Notes: generated from the sequence alone by a model not told the origin. A DNA stretch of 64,000 nucleotides from an uncultured Mobiluncus sp. (GCF_947254095.1 NZ_CAMYBV010000012.1:3811-67810); one strand, 5' to 3'. Counted from the first letter of the stretch, positions 17,050-26,534 are shown. Numbers and translations are program-made.

Positions 17050-18365
17050 GCTTGGTCGCGGCTGCTGGGGAAGCCAAATTGTCCCTCTATGATCAGATTT
17101 TGTACCCCTTCATGTGGGTGGTGGGCTGGATTCTGCGCGGTGTCCACGAGATGCTGAGACTGTTCGGGATAAAATCCGGTGCCGGTATTGGTTGGGTGCT
17201 GGCCATTGTGGGGATGACTATCGTGGTACGACTGATTATCGTGCCGCTGTTTATCAAACAGATTAAGGCTTCGCGAGCTATGAGCCTGGCTCAGCCCGAA
17301 CTGACCGCTATCACCAAGAAATATAAGGGCAAACGCGACCAGCAATCCATGATGCGCCAGCAAGAAGAAATGAAAGCCGTGCAAAAGAAATACGGCGCTT
17401 CCATGTCGGCCTCGTGCCTGCCACTATTGGTGCAGATGCCGGTACTGTTTGCGCTGTATCGCCTGCTTTTCTATATGTCGGCGGTCGCGCAAGGAACCAT
17501 GCCCGAACATGATTCCATCGGCGGGATGGGTCAGGAGCAAGCCAAGGCGCTGTGGGATTCCACTTTCTTTGGCGAATCCCTGGGTCAGACCATGTTCGGT
17601 CCGACTTCCACTCTGCAGACCAAGATTGTCATCGGCATTATGGTGGCTTACCTGGTCGTGACCATGTTTGTCCAGACGGCGTTCCTCTCGATGAAGAACA
17701 TGAGTGACGAACAGTTGCATTCGGATAACCCGATGGTGAAGTCCACAAAGTCCATGATGTACTTTATGCCTCTGGTCTACCTGTTCACCGGCCCGGTCGT
17801 GCAGGTGGGACTGCTCATCTATTGGGTGACTTCCAACACGTGGAGCTTGGTGCAGCAGTACTTTATGATTCGGGCCTACCCCACTCGTGGTTCGGCTGCC
17901 GCTCGGTGGCGCGCGGACGCGCACGAACAGAAGTTTGAGAAATACCGCTCTGAGCAGGAAAAACAACTGAATGCCGAGCTGGAAAGGATTGAACTCAACG
18001 AAGTGGGGCTCAATCAGAAGGGCGTTCAGGTGGCTAAGCGGGAAGCCCGGTTAGCCCATATTCACAAGTTAGAGAAGCGTCGGATGGAGCTGGGGTTGGA
18101 GGAGATCAACTTCGGTTCGGTTGACGCTCAAGGCAAAGGTGGCAGACAACAGCGAATGCAACCCGGCCAGAAAGGCTGGGAGGAATATCGCGCCCAGTTC
18201 GATCAGGACAAGGCCGAGGCCAGCGCCGAGACGGAACCTGATCCGGACGAGGTCGGCAAGGATGGTCTGACCGCCAGCCAAAGAGCTGCTAAACAGGCTG
18301 AAAGACGTGCAGCAGAACGCAAAGCTAAGCAAAAGAAATCAAAGAAGAGGCAAGGGAACAGATAG
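17040..18365 (+). CDS. yidC: membrane protein insertase YidC
   Basis: A 441-aa Oxa1/YidC insertase. The first membrane segment is near residues 15-40, the conserved 60KD_IMP core starts at GIGWVLAIVGMTIVVRLIIVPL, a cytoplasmic coiled hairpin (AMSLAQPELTAITKKY onward) follows, then three more membrane segments up to about residue 285. The tail of about 150 residues is highly charged, Lys/Glu-rich and probably helical, as in Gram-positive YidC2-type proteins. ATG 17040 has AAGGAG at 17027-17032 with 7-nt spacing. It is coupled to yidD by overlap. Confidence 0.96.
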   Translation: MLLSLVAAAGEAKLSLYDQILYPFMWVVGWILRGVHEMLRLFGIKSGAGIGWVLAIVGMTIVVRLIIVPLFIKQIKASRAMSLAQPELTAITKKYKGKRDQQSMMRQQEEMKAVQKKYGASMSASCLPLLVQMPVLFALYRLLFYMSAVAQGTMPEHDSIGGMGQEQAKALWDSTFFGESLGQTMFGPTSTLQTKIVIGIMVAYLVVTMFVQTAFLSMKNMSDEQLHSDNPMVKSTKSMMYFMPLVYLFTGPVVQVGLLIYWVTSNTWSLVQQYFMIRAYPTRGSAAARWRADAHEQKFEKYRSEQEKQLNAELERIELNEVGLNQKGVQVAKREARLAHIHKLEKRRMELGLEEINFGSVDAQGKGGRQQRMQPGQKGWEEYRAQFDQDKAEASAETEPDPDEVGKDGLTASQRAAKQAERRAAERKAKQKKSKKRQGNR

Positions 18366-18428
18366 ACACGAAATTTTTGAGACGGCACGACGCAGCGGGC
18401 CGCCGAGGGAAACGAGGGAACATAAAAC

Positions 18429-19121
18429 ATGAGTGAAACAATGGAAGATTTGGACATTATCGAAGAAGGCACCGAAGTCGTTGCCAATCGCGGCTCCAAG
18501 ATGGAGCGGCTGGAAAACGAGGGCGATTTAGCTGCCGATTACTTAGAGGAGCTGCTGGACATTGTCGATTTGGACGGCGACATCGAGATTGACGTCGAGA
18601 ACGGGCGCGCCCTGGTCGAAATCGTTACTGGCGATGCCGAGCCGGACCGCCGTTTGAAGCGGCTCATTGGCCGGCACGGTGAAGTGTTGGAAGCCTTGCA
18701 GGAATTGACCCGCCTGGCGGTGCAGTCCCAAACTGGGGAACGCTCCCGACTCATGCTTGATATTGCAGGCTACCGCTCCAACCGGCGTCTTGAGCTGCAG
18801 GAACTGGTGGAACGACTGGGCGCGCAAGTCCAGGAAACCGGTGAGCCGGTCCAGCTCAATCCCATGAATCCTTTTGAACGCAAGGTGTGCCACGACAAGG
18901 CCGCCGAGATGGGGCTGTATTCCGAATCCGAGGGCATGGCCCCCAACCGGTACGTGGTGTTGTCCCTAGATGAGGGCGACGACGAGGAGGACTTCGGGGA
19001 CGAACCTTTGGATGACTTCGACAATGCTGATGAGGTGGCCGACGACAATGCAGACGACGCGCTGGACTCAGATGAGGTAGCCTTGGACGAGGATACGGAC
19101 ACCTCGGCTGACGAAGCCTAA
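18429..19121 (+). CDS. khpB: KhpB/Jag-type R3H RNA-binding protein
   Basis: A 230-aa protein with a KH-like domain (about 40-115, containing RLIGRHGEVLEALQEL) followed by an R3H domain (about 115-180, ending NPFERKVCHDKAAEMG and PNRYVVL; Arg and His of the RxxxH motif are present). A very acidic tail of about 50 Asp/Glu-rich residues follows. KhpB/EloR homologues bind RNA and affect cell elongation and division. Position between yidC and rsmG is conserved in Gram-positive bacteria. The N-terminal Jag-N domain seen in firmicutes is absent. Confidence 0.92.
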   Translation: MSETMEDLDIIEEGTEVVANRGSKMERLENEGDLAADYLEELLDIVDLDGDIEIDVENGRALVEIVTGDAEPDRRLKRLIGRHGEVLEALQELTRLAVQSQTGERSRLMLDIAGYRSNRRLELQELVERLGAQVQETGEPVQLNPMNPFERKVCHDKAAEMGLYSESEGMAPNRYVVLSLDEGDDEEDFGDEPLDDFDNADEVADDNADDALDSDEVALDEDTDTSADEA

Positions 19122-19149
19122 CCGGTAGAGGCTTGCAGAGGGACTGAAC

Positions 19150-19830
19150 GTGACAGATTCAGTTGAGGACGAGCTGGCCGAGGACGTGCCCGCGGAGGTA
19201 TCGGTTGAACCGGAACCCGCTGATCTAGCAGAAGTTTTCGATACCAGTGCTGACCAGATGCGCTACTTTGCAGACCTACTCAGCCATGAGGGTTTAGAAC
19301 AGGGTTTGCTCGGTCCGCGAGAAGCGGGACGTATCTGGAGCCGCCACATTTTAAACTGCTGGGTGCTTAGCGAGTTCCTGCCCGAGGGCGTCCAGGTCGC
19401 TGATGTTGGTTCCGGAGCGGGACTGCCCGGCCTAGTGCTGGCTATTGCCCGGCCGGATTTGAGTCTCACGTTGATAGAGTCTATGGCTCGGCGTTGTGAA
19501 TGGTTGCAGTTTTGTGTTGAAGAACTCGGCTTAGATAATGTGCAGATTCGTAACGCTCGAGCTGAGGATTTTCGAGGTAAACCAGCGTTTTCTCACCTGA
19601 CAGCGCGGGCGGTGGGTAACCTTTCAACCCTGCTGGGATGGACCGCGCCATTGGTGAAAAAACACGGCACGATGCTGTTTCTAAAGGGCGCCTCGGTCGA
19701 TGCGGAGATTGAAAAAGCGAAAGCCAACTATGTTTTCGCCAAACAAAAGGTGTCCCTGCCCGAGGTGTTAACCGTCGCAACCCCCTTGACCGGCGAACCG
19801 ACCCGAGTGGTACGCCTGATTAAGAAATAA
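19150..19830 (+). CDS. rsmG: 16S rRNA (guanine527-N7)-methyltransferase
   Basis: A 226-aa SAM-dependent methyltransferase. An acidic N-terminal extension of about 25 residues precedes the GidB core. The SAM site is VADVGSGAGLPGLVLAIARP near residues 83-102, followed by LIESMARRCEWLQ. It methylates G527 of 16S rRNA; loss of this enzyme is known to give low-level streptomycin resistance in other bacteria. GTG 19150 is preceded by an AGAGGGA stretch. Its stop is 5 bp before the first parS site. Confidence 0.94.
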   Translation: MTDSVEDELAEDVPAEVSVEPEPADLAEVFDTSADQMRYFADLLSHEGLEQGLLGPREAGRIWSRHILNCWVLSEFLPEGVQVADVGSGAGLPGLVLAIARPDLSLTLIESMARRCEWLQFCVEELGLDNVQIRNARAEDFRGKPAFSHLTARAVGNLSTLLGWTAPLVKKHGTMLFLKGASVDAEIEKAKANYVFAKQKVSLPEVLTVATPLTGEPTRVVRLIKK

Positions 19831-19835
19831 GCAAT

Positions 19836-19851
19836 TGTTTCACGTGAAACA
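19836..19851. other. parS centromere site
   Basis: The exact 16-bp palindrome TGTTTCACGTGAAACA lies in the rsmG-parA spacer. ParB loads here as a CTP-dependent clamp, and ParA then segregates the origin region. Confidence 0.95.
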
Positions 19852-20015
19852 TTTTGCCGTTTGTACGCGGCGGCGGGTCAACGGTGAGTGTTGCGGAGGG
19901 ACGAGAGTTTTTTTGCCACTCGTGGTTTGCTAAATTTTCCCCAGGATAAGACTATTTTGTTTTGTGGTTGACTTGTGAAAACAATTGCCAACCGGCGCAA
20001 CCACGCGGAATATCC

Positions 20016-20035
20016 TGTGGACAACGTGTGGATAA
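20016..20035. promoter_or_regulatory. pair of perfect DnaA boxes upstream of parA
   Basis: TGTGGACAA at 20016-20024 and TGTGGATAA at 20027-20035 are both perfect DnaA boxes in the same orientation, 2 bp apart, about 70 bp ahead of parA. This could link parAB expression to DnaA or act as an origin-proximal DnaA-binding site. Confidence 0.7.
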
Positions 20036-20103
20036 GTGTTTCGTGAAGATGAAATTTTTTCGTGCTCACCCATGAAGTAGACTGGTAGAAAAGAAGGGAG
20101 TTT

Positions 20104-21075
20104 ATGGTGGCAAAAAACGAACGGCCGAAGGTCGTAGTCCCCCATCACATCGAGCGTCCGGATTCTATTCACCGGACCCTGCGTCCGCGCGTGCCGACCT
20201 CCGAGAATGAAACCCCCATCGCTCGTGAACTGCGTAAATCTATGGAGATGCGCCAGGCCATTGCCTCCGAGGAAACTCCCCAGCTGCGCCACAATCAAGT
20301 AGTCGCAGTCGCGAATCAAAAGGGCGGGGTCGGTAAGACGACCACCTTAGTCAACATCGCTATGACCCTGGCCCAGCGCGGCGTGCCGGTGTTGGTCATT
20401 GACACCGATCCACAAGGCAACGCATCGACCGCCCTGGGCATTTCCCACCACGTGGGCACCCCTTCGCTTTATGACGTGTACACCGGTCAATCCACCTTCG
20501 CGGAAGTCGCCCAGCCTTGCCCGCAACAGGAATCGCTTTTAGTGGTACCCGCCACCGTGGACCTGGCCGGCGTGGAAATGGAACTCGCCGACCAGGTGGA
20601 CCGCAGCTTTTACCTGCGCGAAGCGGTCAATACTTACTTGGCGGACAAGTCCGGTTATTTGGTTCTCATCGATTGTCCCCCTTCTCTGGGGTTGCTGACC
20701 GTGAACGCTTTTTGCGCCGCTCGTTGGGTCGTAATTCCGGTTCAAGCGGAGTACTACGCTCTGGAGGGAATATCCCTCTTGACTGATACCATGAGCAAGA
20801 TTCGTGACGCTTTGAACCCCCAGCTGGAACTGTTGGCGTTCCTCATTACCATGTTTGATAAGCGCACCAACTTGGCTGCCCAAGTAGAGAGCGATGTGCG
20901 CGCACACTATCCTGAACAGACTCTGCGCACCAACATACCTCGACAGGTCGCCATCTCTGAAGCACCCTCTTGGGGGCAGACTGTCATTACTTACGAAAAG
21001 AATTCGCCGGGTTCTTTGGCCTATCAAATGGCGGCATTGGAACTTTTAGGTAAATTAGCGAAAAAGGAAAACTGA
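20104..21075 (+). CDS. parA: chromosome partitioning ATPase ParA
   Basis: A 323-aa deviant Walker ATPase (Soj) with KGGVGKTT at 73-80, the signature lysine being Lys73, then DTDPQGNAST and VLIDCPPSLG. ATP-bound dimers coat DNA and are displaced by ParB, driving segregation of the parS region. The first 60 residues are a hydrophilic extension common in actinobacterial ParA. AAGGGAG lies 3 nt before ATG 20104 and 6 nt before an in-frame GTG at 20107, so either may be used. parB follows after 3 bp. Confidence 0.96.
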   Translation: MVAKNERPKVVVPHHIERPDSIHRTLRPRVPTSENETPIARELRKSMEMRQAIASEETPQLRHNQVVAVANQKGGVGKTTTLVNIAMTLAQRGVPVLVIDTDPQGNASTALGISHHVGTPSLYDVYTGQSTFAEVAQPCPQQESLLVVPATVDLAGVEMELADQVDRSFYLREAVNTYLADKSGYLVLIDCPPSLGLLTVNAFCAARWVVIPVQAEYYALEGISLLTDTMSKIRDALNPQLELLAFLITMFDKRTNLAAQVESDVRAHYPEQTLRTNIPRQVAISEAPSWGQTVITYEKNSPGSLAYQMAALELLGKLAKKEN

Positions 21076-21078
21076 CAC

Positions 21079-22086
21079 ATGGCGAAAAAACGGGCTTTAG
21101 GCAGCGGTTTGGGCGCTTTGATTCCGGGTGCGCAGTCTCAGCCGCGCGGCGTGGACGTGCTGGTCCCACCCAAACCGGGAGCGAACGCGACCAAAGGCAA
21201 CGACAAGGTACACGAGCTATTGAGTCCCGATGCGATGCAGCGCAAGACAGCGAAGGCACCGGACACGGCCCTGGTGCCGGTTCCTGGCATGACGGTGCAA
21301 GAACTACCTATCGCGTCAATCAGCGCCAACCGGGCACAGCCACGCGAAGTGTTCGATGAGGATGCTTTAGCGGAACTAGCGAACTCGATTCGCAGTGTCG
21401 GCATTTTGCAGCCCGTTACCGTGCGGCAAATCAGCACTGGAAAGAAACCGAAATACGAACTGGTCATGGGGGAGCGGCGGCTGCGGGCAGCAAAGCTCGC
21501 GGGACGTACCACGATTCCAGCCATCATTCGGGAAACTGCTGATGATGAGATGCGGGTCAACGCCCTGCTGGAAAATATCCAACGCGTGAATCTTAATCCG
21601 TTAGAAGAAGCGGCCGCCTACCAACAGATGATTGAGGAACTGGGGGTCACTCAAGAAACCTTGGCGAAACGGCTGTCTCGTTCCCGCCCCCAAATTGCGA
21701 ACACCTTGCGGCTGCTGAAGCTGCCCGCGGCGGTACAGGTGCAAGTTGCGGCCGGGGTGCTGTCCGCTGGTCACGCCCGCGCCCTGCTGGCGTTGGAGGA
21801 CGCCAACGCCATGACACAGCTGGCGCAGCGCATTGTGGCCGAGGGCTTGTCGGTACGCGCCACCGAGGAAATCGTGGCGGTAGGCGATCAACCCCAGAAA
21901 GCGGCGCCGAAAAAACGGCAAGCAACCCCGCTGAGCCCAGACTTGATGGAAATGAAAGCCCAGTTAGAAGACGTCTTGCAGACCCGAGTCAACCTGCAAG
22001 TCGGAAAGAGCAAAGGCAAAGTCACTATTGAGTTCGCCGACGGCGATGATTTAGCGCGGATTACCAAAATTATTGCCAGTCGCTAA
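21079..22086 (+). CDS. parB: chromosome partitioning protein ParB
   Basis: A 335-aa protein. The N-terminal CTPase domain has GERRLRAAK and ENIQR motifs (about residues 132-170), the central helix-turn-helix (about 190-230, QETLAKRLSRSRPQIANTLRLLKLP) reads parS, and the C-terminal dimerisation domain ends in KGKVTIEFADGDDLARI. The N-terminus MAKKRALGSGLGALI is the conserved ParA-stimulating peptide. It is translated almost directly after parA. Two perfect parS sites flank the parAB operon at 19836 and 22294. Confidence 0.96.
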   Translation: MAKKRALGSGLGALIPGAQSQPRGVDVLVPPKPGANATKGNDKVHELLSPDAMQRKTAKAPDTALVPVPGMTVQELPIASISANRAQPREVFDEDALAELANSIRSVGILQPVTVRQISTGKKPKYELVMGERRLRAAKLAGRTTIPAIIRETADDEMRVNALLENIQRVNLNPLEEAAAYQQMIEELGVTQETLAKRLSRSRPQIANTLRLLKLPAAVQVQVAAGVLSAGHARALLALEDANAMTQLAQRIVAEGLSVRATEEIVAVGDQPQKAAPKKRQATPLSPDLMEMKAQLEDVLQTRVNLQVGKSKGKVTIEFADGDDLARITKIIASR

Positions 22087-22457
22087 AGCGCCGGATGTGC
22101 CTGGTTCAGAGTTTCAGGTAGGCGGTGCGTCAGCCACGCGAACGACTTCAGTCGCACAGACAGTGTCAGCCACGGCAAGCTACTCGCGTGTTCGGCCAAC
22201 CCAGAGATGAGAGTCTGCATGACCAAGCCGGGGGCAGAGAGAGACAGAGCTGGGGACATAAACACCAAGGCATGACGTAGAGCACAGTGCAATTGTTTCA
22301 CGTGAAACAATCCTGGGCGGTAGGTTGGGATAACACGGGGCGTCCCCGTCCGCCCTTGTGAAAACGGTCAGCGGATTAGGCGAGTAACCAGGCGACCGGG
22401 CTTGTGAAAGACTGTCGGGATAGATGAACGGCTGGCCGAGAGGCCCGGGGAAATAGT
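22087..22457. other. parB-aminotransferase convergent spacer
   Basis: This 371-bp stretch between convergent genes holds the second parS site and two copies of CTTGTGAA (22355-22362, 22401-22408). I see no intrinsic terminator with a T-run and no convincing gene. Confidence 0.6.
22294..22309. other. second parS centromere site
   Basis: Exact TGTTTCACGTGAAACA, extended by two further symmetrical bases on each side to a 20-bp palindrome (22292-22311). It lies about 200 bp downstream of parB. Confidence 0.95.
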
Positions 22458-23732
22458 TTAGGCGGACTTGGCGGTGGAAACCGCGGAGGCTGCCTCGCCG
22501 TTAGCTACGAGAGCATTTTCCTGTTCCACGGTCACGGCCAGGCGGCGGATACCCTCGCGGATTTGCTCCTCGGGAGGATAGCAGTAGGCGATGCGCAGGT
22601 AGTCAGAACCGCGCCCGTCCGCATAGAATGCCGTGCCCGAAACGTAGGCGACCAGGTTTTGCACGGCGCGGGGCAGCATGGCATTCGTGTTAATGCCGTC
22701 GGGGAAATGAACCCAGGTGTAGAAACCGCCAACCGGATGCGTCCATGTGCAGTCGGGGAGGTATTTCTTAAGGGCTTCCAAGGTGGCGCGAGCCCGGCCT
22801 CGATACATGACCCGGAATTTGTCGACTTGGGCGTACCAATCAAAGTCGTGGAGGTATTTCGAAATGGACATTTCGGCGGCCATCGAAGGGGTCAAGATAG
22901 CGGTTTCGTTAGCCACGACGAGCTTTTGCGTAATCTGGTCGGGTGCCAGCGCCCAGCCGATACGGAACCCGGGAGCAAACATCTTTGAAAAAGAACCCAG
23001 GTAGATAATGCCCTCGGGGTTCAAAGGCTGCAAAGCGGGATAGAGGTGTCCATCAAAACCGAGCAAACCGTAGGGGTTATCTTCCAAAATCAGCAGGTGG
23101 TGGCGTTGGCAAATGTCCACGATTTGCGGACGGCGTTGCTCGGTGAGCGTCATGCCGCCGGGGTTGTGGAAGTTCGGTACGGTATAGAGGAACTTTGCTG
23201 GTCGGCCGGCCTTTTCCAGCTCAGTTGCGGCTTCTTCCAGGGCTTCGGGAATGAGTCCCTCTTCATCCATTAAAACGTGATGTACGTCACATTGATAGGA
23301 GTGGAACACCGAGAGAGCGCCGACATAGGAGGGCGCTTCGACCAAAATCGGGTCGCCGGGGTCCACGAAAAGCTGCGTGACCAGGTCTAATGCGTGCTGA
23401 GAACCGGCGGTGATGGTGACGTTGGCGGCGGAGGCGTGGATACCTTCCAGGCTCATAATGTCGGTGATTTGCTCGCGCAGCACTTCCAAACCCTGACCGC
23501 CGCCGTACTGCATGGCGGTGGCCCCGTCCTTTTCAAACATCTGCTGGAAGGAGCGCGCAATCTCACGCAGGGGCAGGTCTTTCAGGTTTGGCATCCCTCC
23601 TGCCAAAGAGACCACCTCCGGGCGGGAGGCGACGGCAAATAAGGCTCGCGTTTCGCTGATTTGCAGGTTGCTGGCGCGCACCGAAAATCGATCCGACCAG
23701 TCGTTTTGGCTCATTACAGAAGCAGAAGTCAT
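22458..23732 (-). CDS. fold-type I PLP-dependent aminotransferase
   Basis: A 424-aa class I/II aminotransferase of the 2-aminoadipate/MocR-like aminotransferase group, without the GntR DNA-binding domain. Visible features: QYGGGQGLEVLREQI, EDNPYG with Asp218 for the pyridine nitrogen, the Schiff-base lysine Lys250 in LGSFSKMFAPG, and Arg257 nearby. The substrate is probably an amino acid such as aminoadipate, an aromatic or a branched-chain one; sequence alone does not decide. ATG 23732 is chosen because AAGGAA lies 6 nt upstream. An upstream in-frame ATG at 23807 would add 25 residues atypical of the family. Confidence 0.9.
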   Translation of the reverse strand: MTSASVMSQNDWSDRFSVRASNLQISETRALFAVASRPEVVSLAGGMPNLKDLPLREIARSFQQMFEKDGATAMQYGGGQGLEVLREQITDIMSLEGIHASAANVTITAGSQHALDLVTQLFVDPGDPILVEAPSYVGALSVFHSYQCDVHHVLMDEEGLIPEALEEAATELEKAGRPAKFLYTVPNFHNPGGMTLTEQRRPQIVDICQRHHLLILEDNPYGLLGFDGHLYPALQPLNPEGIIYLGSFSKMFAPGFRIGWALAPDQITQKLVVANETAILTPSMAAEMSISKYLHDFDWYAQVDKFRVMYRGRARATLEALKKYLPDCTWTHPVGGFYTWVHFPDGINTNAMLPRAVQNLVAYVSGTAFYADGRGSDYLRIAYCYPPEEQIREGIRRLAVTVEQENALVANGEAASAVSTAKSA

Positions 23733-23992
23733 GACACGTTCCTTAGAGAGAGTTACCTGCAAGTTTACGCTGGCGCGAAACTGAGCCAAAATTTCGGGGC
23801 AACACACCGAGATACGAATGCGGTCCCGCGCTGGGCCCGGGAGAAAGGAGTAAAGCCGGAAACCCCAGCGAAGGACCGCGGAGTAGTGTTTGTCTCTCCA
23901 TTGTAAAGGTTAAAACGCAAACGCGGAGGCGAATTCAGCGCCAAAGACGCAAAGGCGTCACGGCAGGTGCGATAAGCGCAGGTTGGCTGCGA

Positions 23993-24319
23993 TTAGGCGA
24001 GAGCGGCTTCGATTTCTGCCTTGAACTGAGAACGCGGCCGGCCCCCGATAATCTGGTGAACGACCTTGCCACCCTTGAAAATGTTGAAAGTTGGAATGGC
24101 GGAAACGCCGTACTGAGCCTGGATTGACGGGTTGTTATCAACGTCACACTTGGCGACTTTCAGGCGATCGCCAAAGTCAGCGGCTATCTGATCCACAATC
24201 GGCGCCATCTGACGACACGGACCGCACCAGACCGCCCAGAAATCCACCAGCACCGGCACGTCAGATTCCAAAACCTCGGCCGTGAAATTGCTTTCGCTCA
24301 CTTCAATCGCATTGGACAT
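23993..24319 (-). CDS. trxA: thioredoxin
   Basis: A 108-aa cytoplasmic thioredoxin with the active site WCGPC (Cys32, Cys35), the preceding DFWA, and the cis-proline region YGVSAIPTFNIFKGG. It reduces protein disulfides and receives electrons from TrxB, whose gene lies 69 bp upstream on the same strand. AAAGG precedes ATG 24319. The trxB-trxA pair beside murJ is conserved in Actinobacteria. Confidence 0.96.
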   Translation of the reverse strand: MSNAIEVSESNFTAEVLESDVPVLVDFWAVWCGPCRQMAPIVDQIAADFGDRLKVAKCDVDNNPSIQAQYGVSAIPTFNIFKGGKVVHQIIGGRPRSQFKAEIEAALA

Positions 24320-24388
24320 AATGTTTACCTTTCTCTCATGTGTAATCTCTCCGGTCTGTCGCCGTCCGGAAGGTACTGTTCATCGGGT

Positions 24389-25324
24389 TCAAAGCTTAAT
24401 CTGAGCGTCTTGGTCTTTAATGTAGCGGTCCGCGTCTATGGCCGCGCGACAGCCGGAAGCCGCCGAAGTCACCGCTTGGCGATAAATCGCGTCCGTGACG
24501 TCCCCCGCGGCGAACACGCCCGGCATGGAAGTGTGCGTGGAGGGTGAATCGACCCAAATGTTGCCTTGTGCATCCAACTGCAGCTGATCCTTGACCAGTT
24601 CGGTGCGCGGCAGGTGACCGGCGGCAATAAAGATGCCGCCGACCGGCACAGTCTTAGTTTCCCCGGTTTTCACGTTGCGTAACGTGACGGACTCCACCTT
24701 GTCCGTGCCGTTGATGGACTCCACGACCGTGTCGAATTCAAACGAAATCTTTTCTTCGTTAAACGCCTTGGCCTGCATAGCCGCGCTGGCCCGCAGTTCA
24801 TCGCGGCGGTGCACCACCGTGACCGAGGAACCGTAGTGAGTCAGGAACACGGCCTCCTCCATCGCGGAATCCCCGCCACCTACGACCATGATGGGTTGAT
24901 CGCGGAAAAAGAACCCATCACAAGTAGCGCAGTAGGACACTCCGTGGCCGGCATGCTCCTCTTCGCCCGGAACGTCCAAAGTGCGGTAACCCGACCCGGT
25001 CGCGATAATGACCGTGCGACCCTGGTGCGTACCCTCATCAGTCACGACAGTCTTAATATCGCCGCGCAAATCCAGCTTCAGGGCGTCCTCATAAATAACC
25101 TCAACACCGAAACGCTCAGTTTGTTCCAGCATTTCCTGCATCAGGTCGGGGCCCTGGATCCCGTCCTTGAAACCGGGATAGTTTTCTACCAAGGTCGTGT
25201 TCATCAGCATCCCACCGATGTTCATGGACCCCGCCACTAGCAGTGTTTTCAAGGCGGCTCGTCCCGCGTAAATCCCCGCGGTGTAACCGGCCGGACCAGA
25301 ACCGATAATAATGACGTCGTACAA
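24389..25324 (-). CDS. trxB: thioredoxin reductase
   Basis: A 311-aa flavoprotein transferring electrons from NADPH to thioredoxin. The FAD motif GSGPAGYTAGIYAGRA is at 8-23, the redox disulfide CATC has Cys132 and Cys135, the NADPH motif is GGGDSAMEEA, and the second FAD motif GVFAAGDVTD is near the end. TTG 25324 begins LYDVIIIGSG, the normal N-terminus, and GGGAG lies about 5 nt upstream. In mycobacteria sigM and its anti-sigma gene lie between murJ and trxB; here a single membrane-protein gene occupies that place. Confidence 0.96.
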   Translation of the reverse strand: MYDVIIIGSGPAGYTAGIYAGRAALKTLLVAGSMNIGGMLMNTTLVENYPGFKDGIQGPDLMQEMLEQTERFGVEVIYEDALKLDLRGDIKTVVTDEGTHQGRTVIIATGSGYRTLDVPGEEEHAGHGVSYCATCDGFFFRDQPIMVVGGGDSAMEEAVFLTHYGSSVTVVHRRDELRASAAMQAKAFNEEKISFEFDTVVESINGTDKVESVTLRNVKTGETKTVPVGGIFIAAGHLPRTELVKDQLQLDAQGNIWVDSPSTHTSMPGVFAAGDVTDAIYRQAVTSAASGCRAAIDADRYIKDQDAQIKL

Positions 25325-25463
25325 AAGGACTCCCTATGGTAAGAAAACAGTAGATGAGATTTATTGTAGCTGTGAATCCTTACCAAGGGGATAGAATTCG
25401 CTGAGAGCCAAGCGAAAACTGTGACGAAAGCCACCTGACTTGGGAAAACCCCACGAAGAAAAC

Positions 25464-26384
25464 CTAACCGAGGACTTGAATCTCGGAAATATTCAAACGA
25501 TACTCGCCGCCGGCAGCGGTAGGCATCTCGGTACACCACAAAACCAGGCTGTTCGTTTCCACCGGCTGAGCCAGATGGTAGGTGATTGTGGAAGATAAAG
25601 GCTGGGCCCCTAGGACAGTAGCCTGCCGGAAATTCTCGGCATTGCCTTGGCGCAGCTCCAGATTTCCTCCCGTCGAGGCGGAGTTGACCACAACCTTCTT
25701 AACCTTTACCGGGGAGTCTCCGAGGTTTATCACCAGACCGTAGCCGCGTCCGCCAGCCAACACTGCGGATCGCAACGCCGCACTACGCCAGGACGTCTCA
25801 GCCTTACCGTCAATCGCTAAGCCCGCCAGTTCGGGATGGTCGTAACCGTCGGGCAGACCCGAAACCGAAGCCACACCGGTTATGGGCAGCGGGGTCGGTT
25901 CGGCTTCGGGAAGCACCTGCAAGTCAGGGACTGGAGACAGATCCAGGGAAGTATCGGCTTTCAGTGATGAAGAATGCGGCCAGAACCAGGCAAACAGCGC
26001 CAACACGGTCGCCACTACCACCCCCAACACCGCTATTTTTATGGTCAAAGCCGATTCGGCAGCGGGGACTTCCTCATGGTTAGGGGTGTAATCGGTGGCA
26101 GCCTGGCGTGCATTGGTGAGGCTGGTGTTCAAAACTTCGGTGGTTCCCGCTTTCCAGGTGGACCAGTCTTTGCGCAAGCGTTTGCGGTCAGCGCCCCAGG
26201 ATTTGCCGGTAACCTCGTCAATGACGTCCTCACCGGTCAAGGTATCTTCGTCAGGCACGTCAATGACGTGTTCCTCAGATTCAGCCGCTTGGGGCGAATC
26301 GTTGAATAGTGGAGTGGGCTGGGGAGGAACGCCGGCAGAGACAGAACGGAACACCGGTGCGCCATTTGACTTGGTGTTATCCAC
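25464..26384 (-). CDS. single-pass membrane protein with discoidin-like C-terminal domain
   Basis: A 306-aa protein between murJ and trxB. Residues 1-110 are hydrophilic and acidic, a membrane segment (LTIKIAVLGVVVATVLALFAWFW) lies near 113-135, and the outside part after a Pro-rich linker has a beta-rich domain containing LAIDGKAETSWRS and VKVKKVVVNS, as in F5/8 type C-like folds at the end of some actinobacterial MurJ or pseudokinase proteins. No kinase domain is present. In mycobacteria MurJ (Rv3910) carries a pseudokinase and such an extracellular end; here the latter may exist as a separate protein. Role inferred from context: regulation or anchoring around lipid II export. Confidence 0.65.
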   Translation of the reverse strand: MDNTKSNGAPVFRSVSAGVPPQPTPLFNDSPQAAESEEHVIDVPDEDTLTGEDVIDEVTGKSWGADRKRLRKDWSTWKAGTTEVLNTSLTNARQAATDYTPNHEEVPAAESALTIKIAVLGVVVATVLALFAWFWPHSSSLKADTSLDLSPVPDLQVLPEAEPTPLPITGVASVSGLPDGYDHPELAGLAIDGKAETSWRSAALRSAVLAGGRGYGLVINLGDSPVKVKKVVVNSASTGGNLELRQGNAENFRQATVLGAQPLSSTITYHLAQPVETNSLVLWCTEMPTAAGGEYRLNISEIQVLG

Positions 26385-26534
26385 GCCGCCCCCTTAATCT
26401 CAGCCGACTTATGTATTTTAGCCTGTGATTGAAAACCGCGGCAAAACATAGAGAATTTCCTCTAATCCGGTAAAACTGGGATAAATTCACACATTTGCGT
26501 GATATCTCACGAAAGCCGAGAAGTTTGTCACGGG

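Noticed and set aside
22083..22310. 75-aa minus-strand ORF beginning MFHVKQ between parB and the aminotransferase gene
   Set aside because: The start is simply the parS palindrome read as codons, there is no family resemblance, and the frame runs into the parB stop. Treated as spacer.
23946..23959. GACGC/GCGTC hairpin downstream of trxA as a terminator
   Set aside because: Five-bp stem and only three T residues after it on the minus strand.
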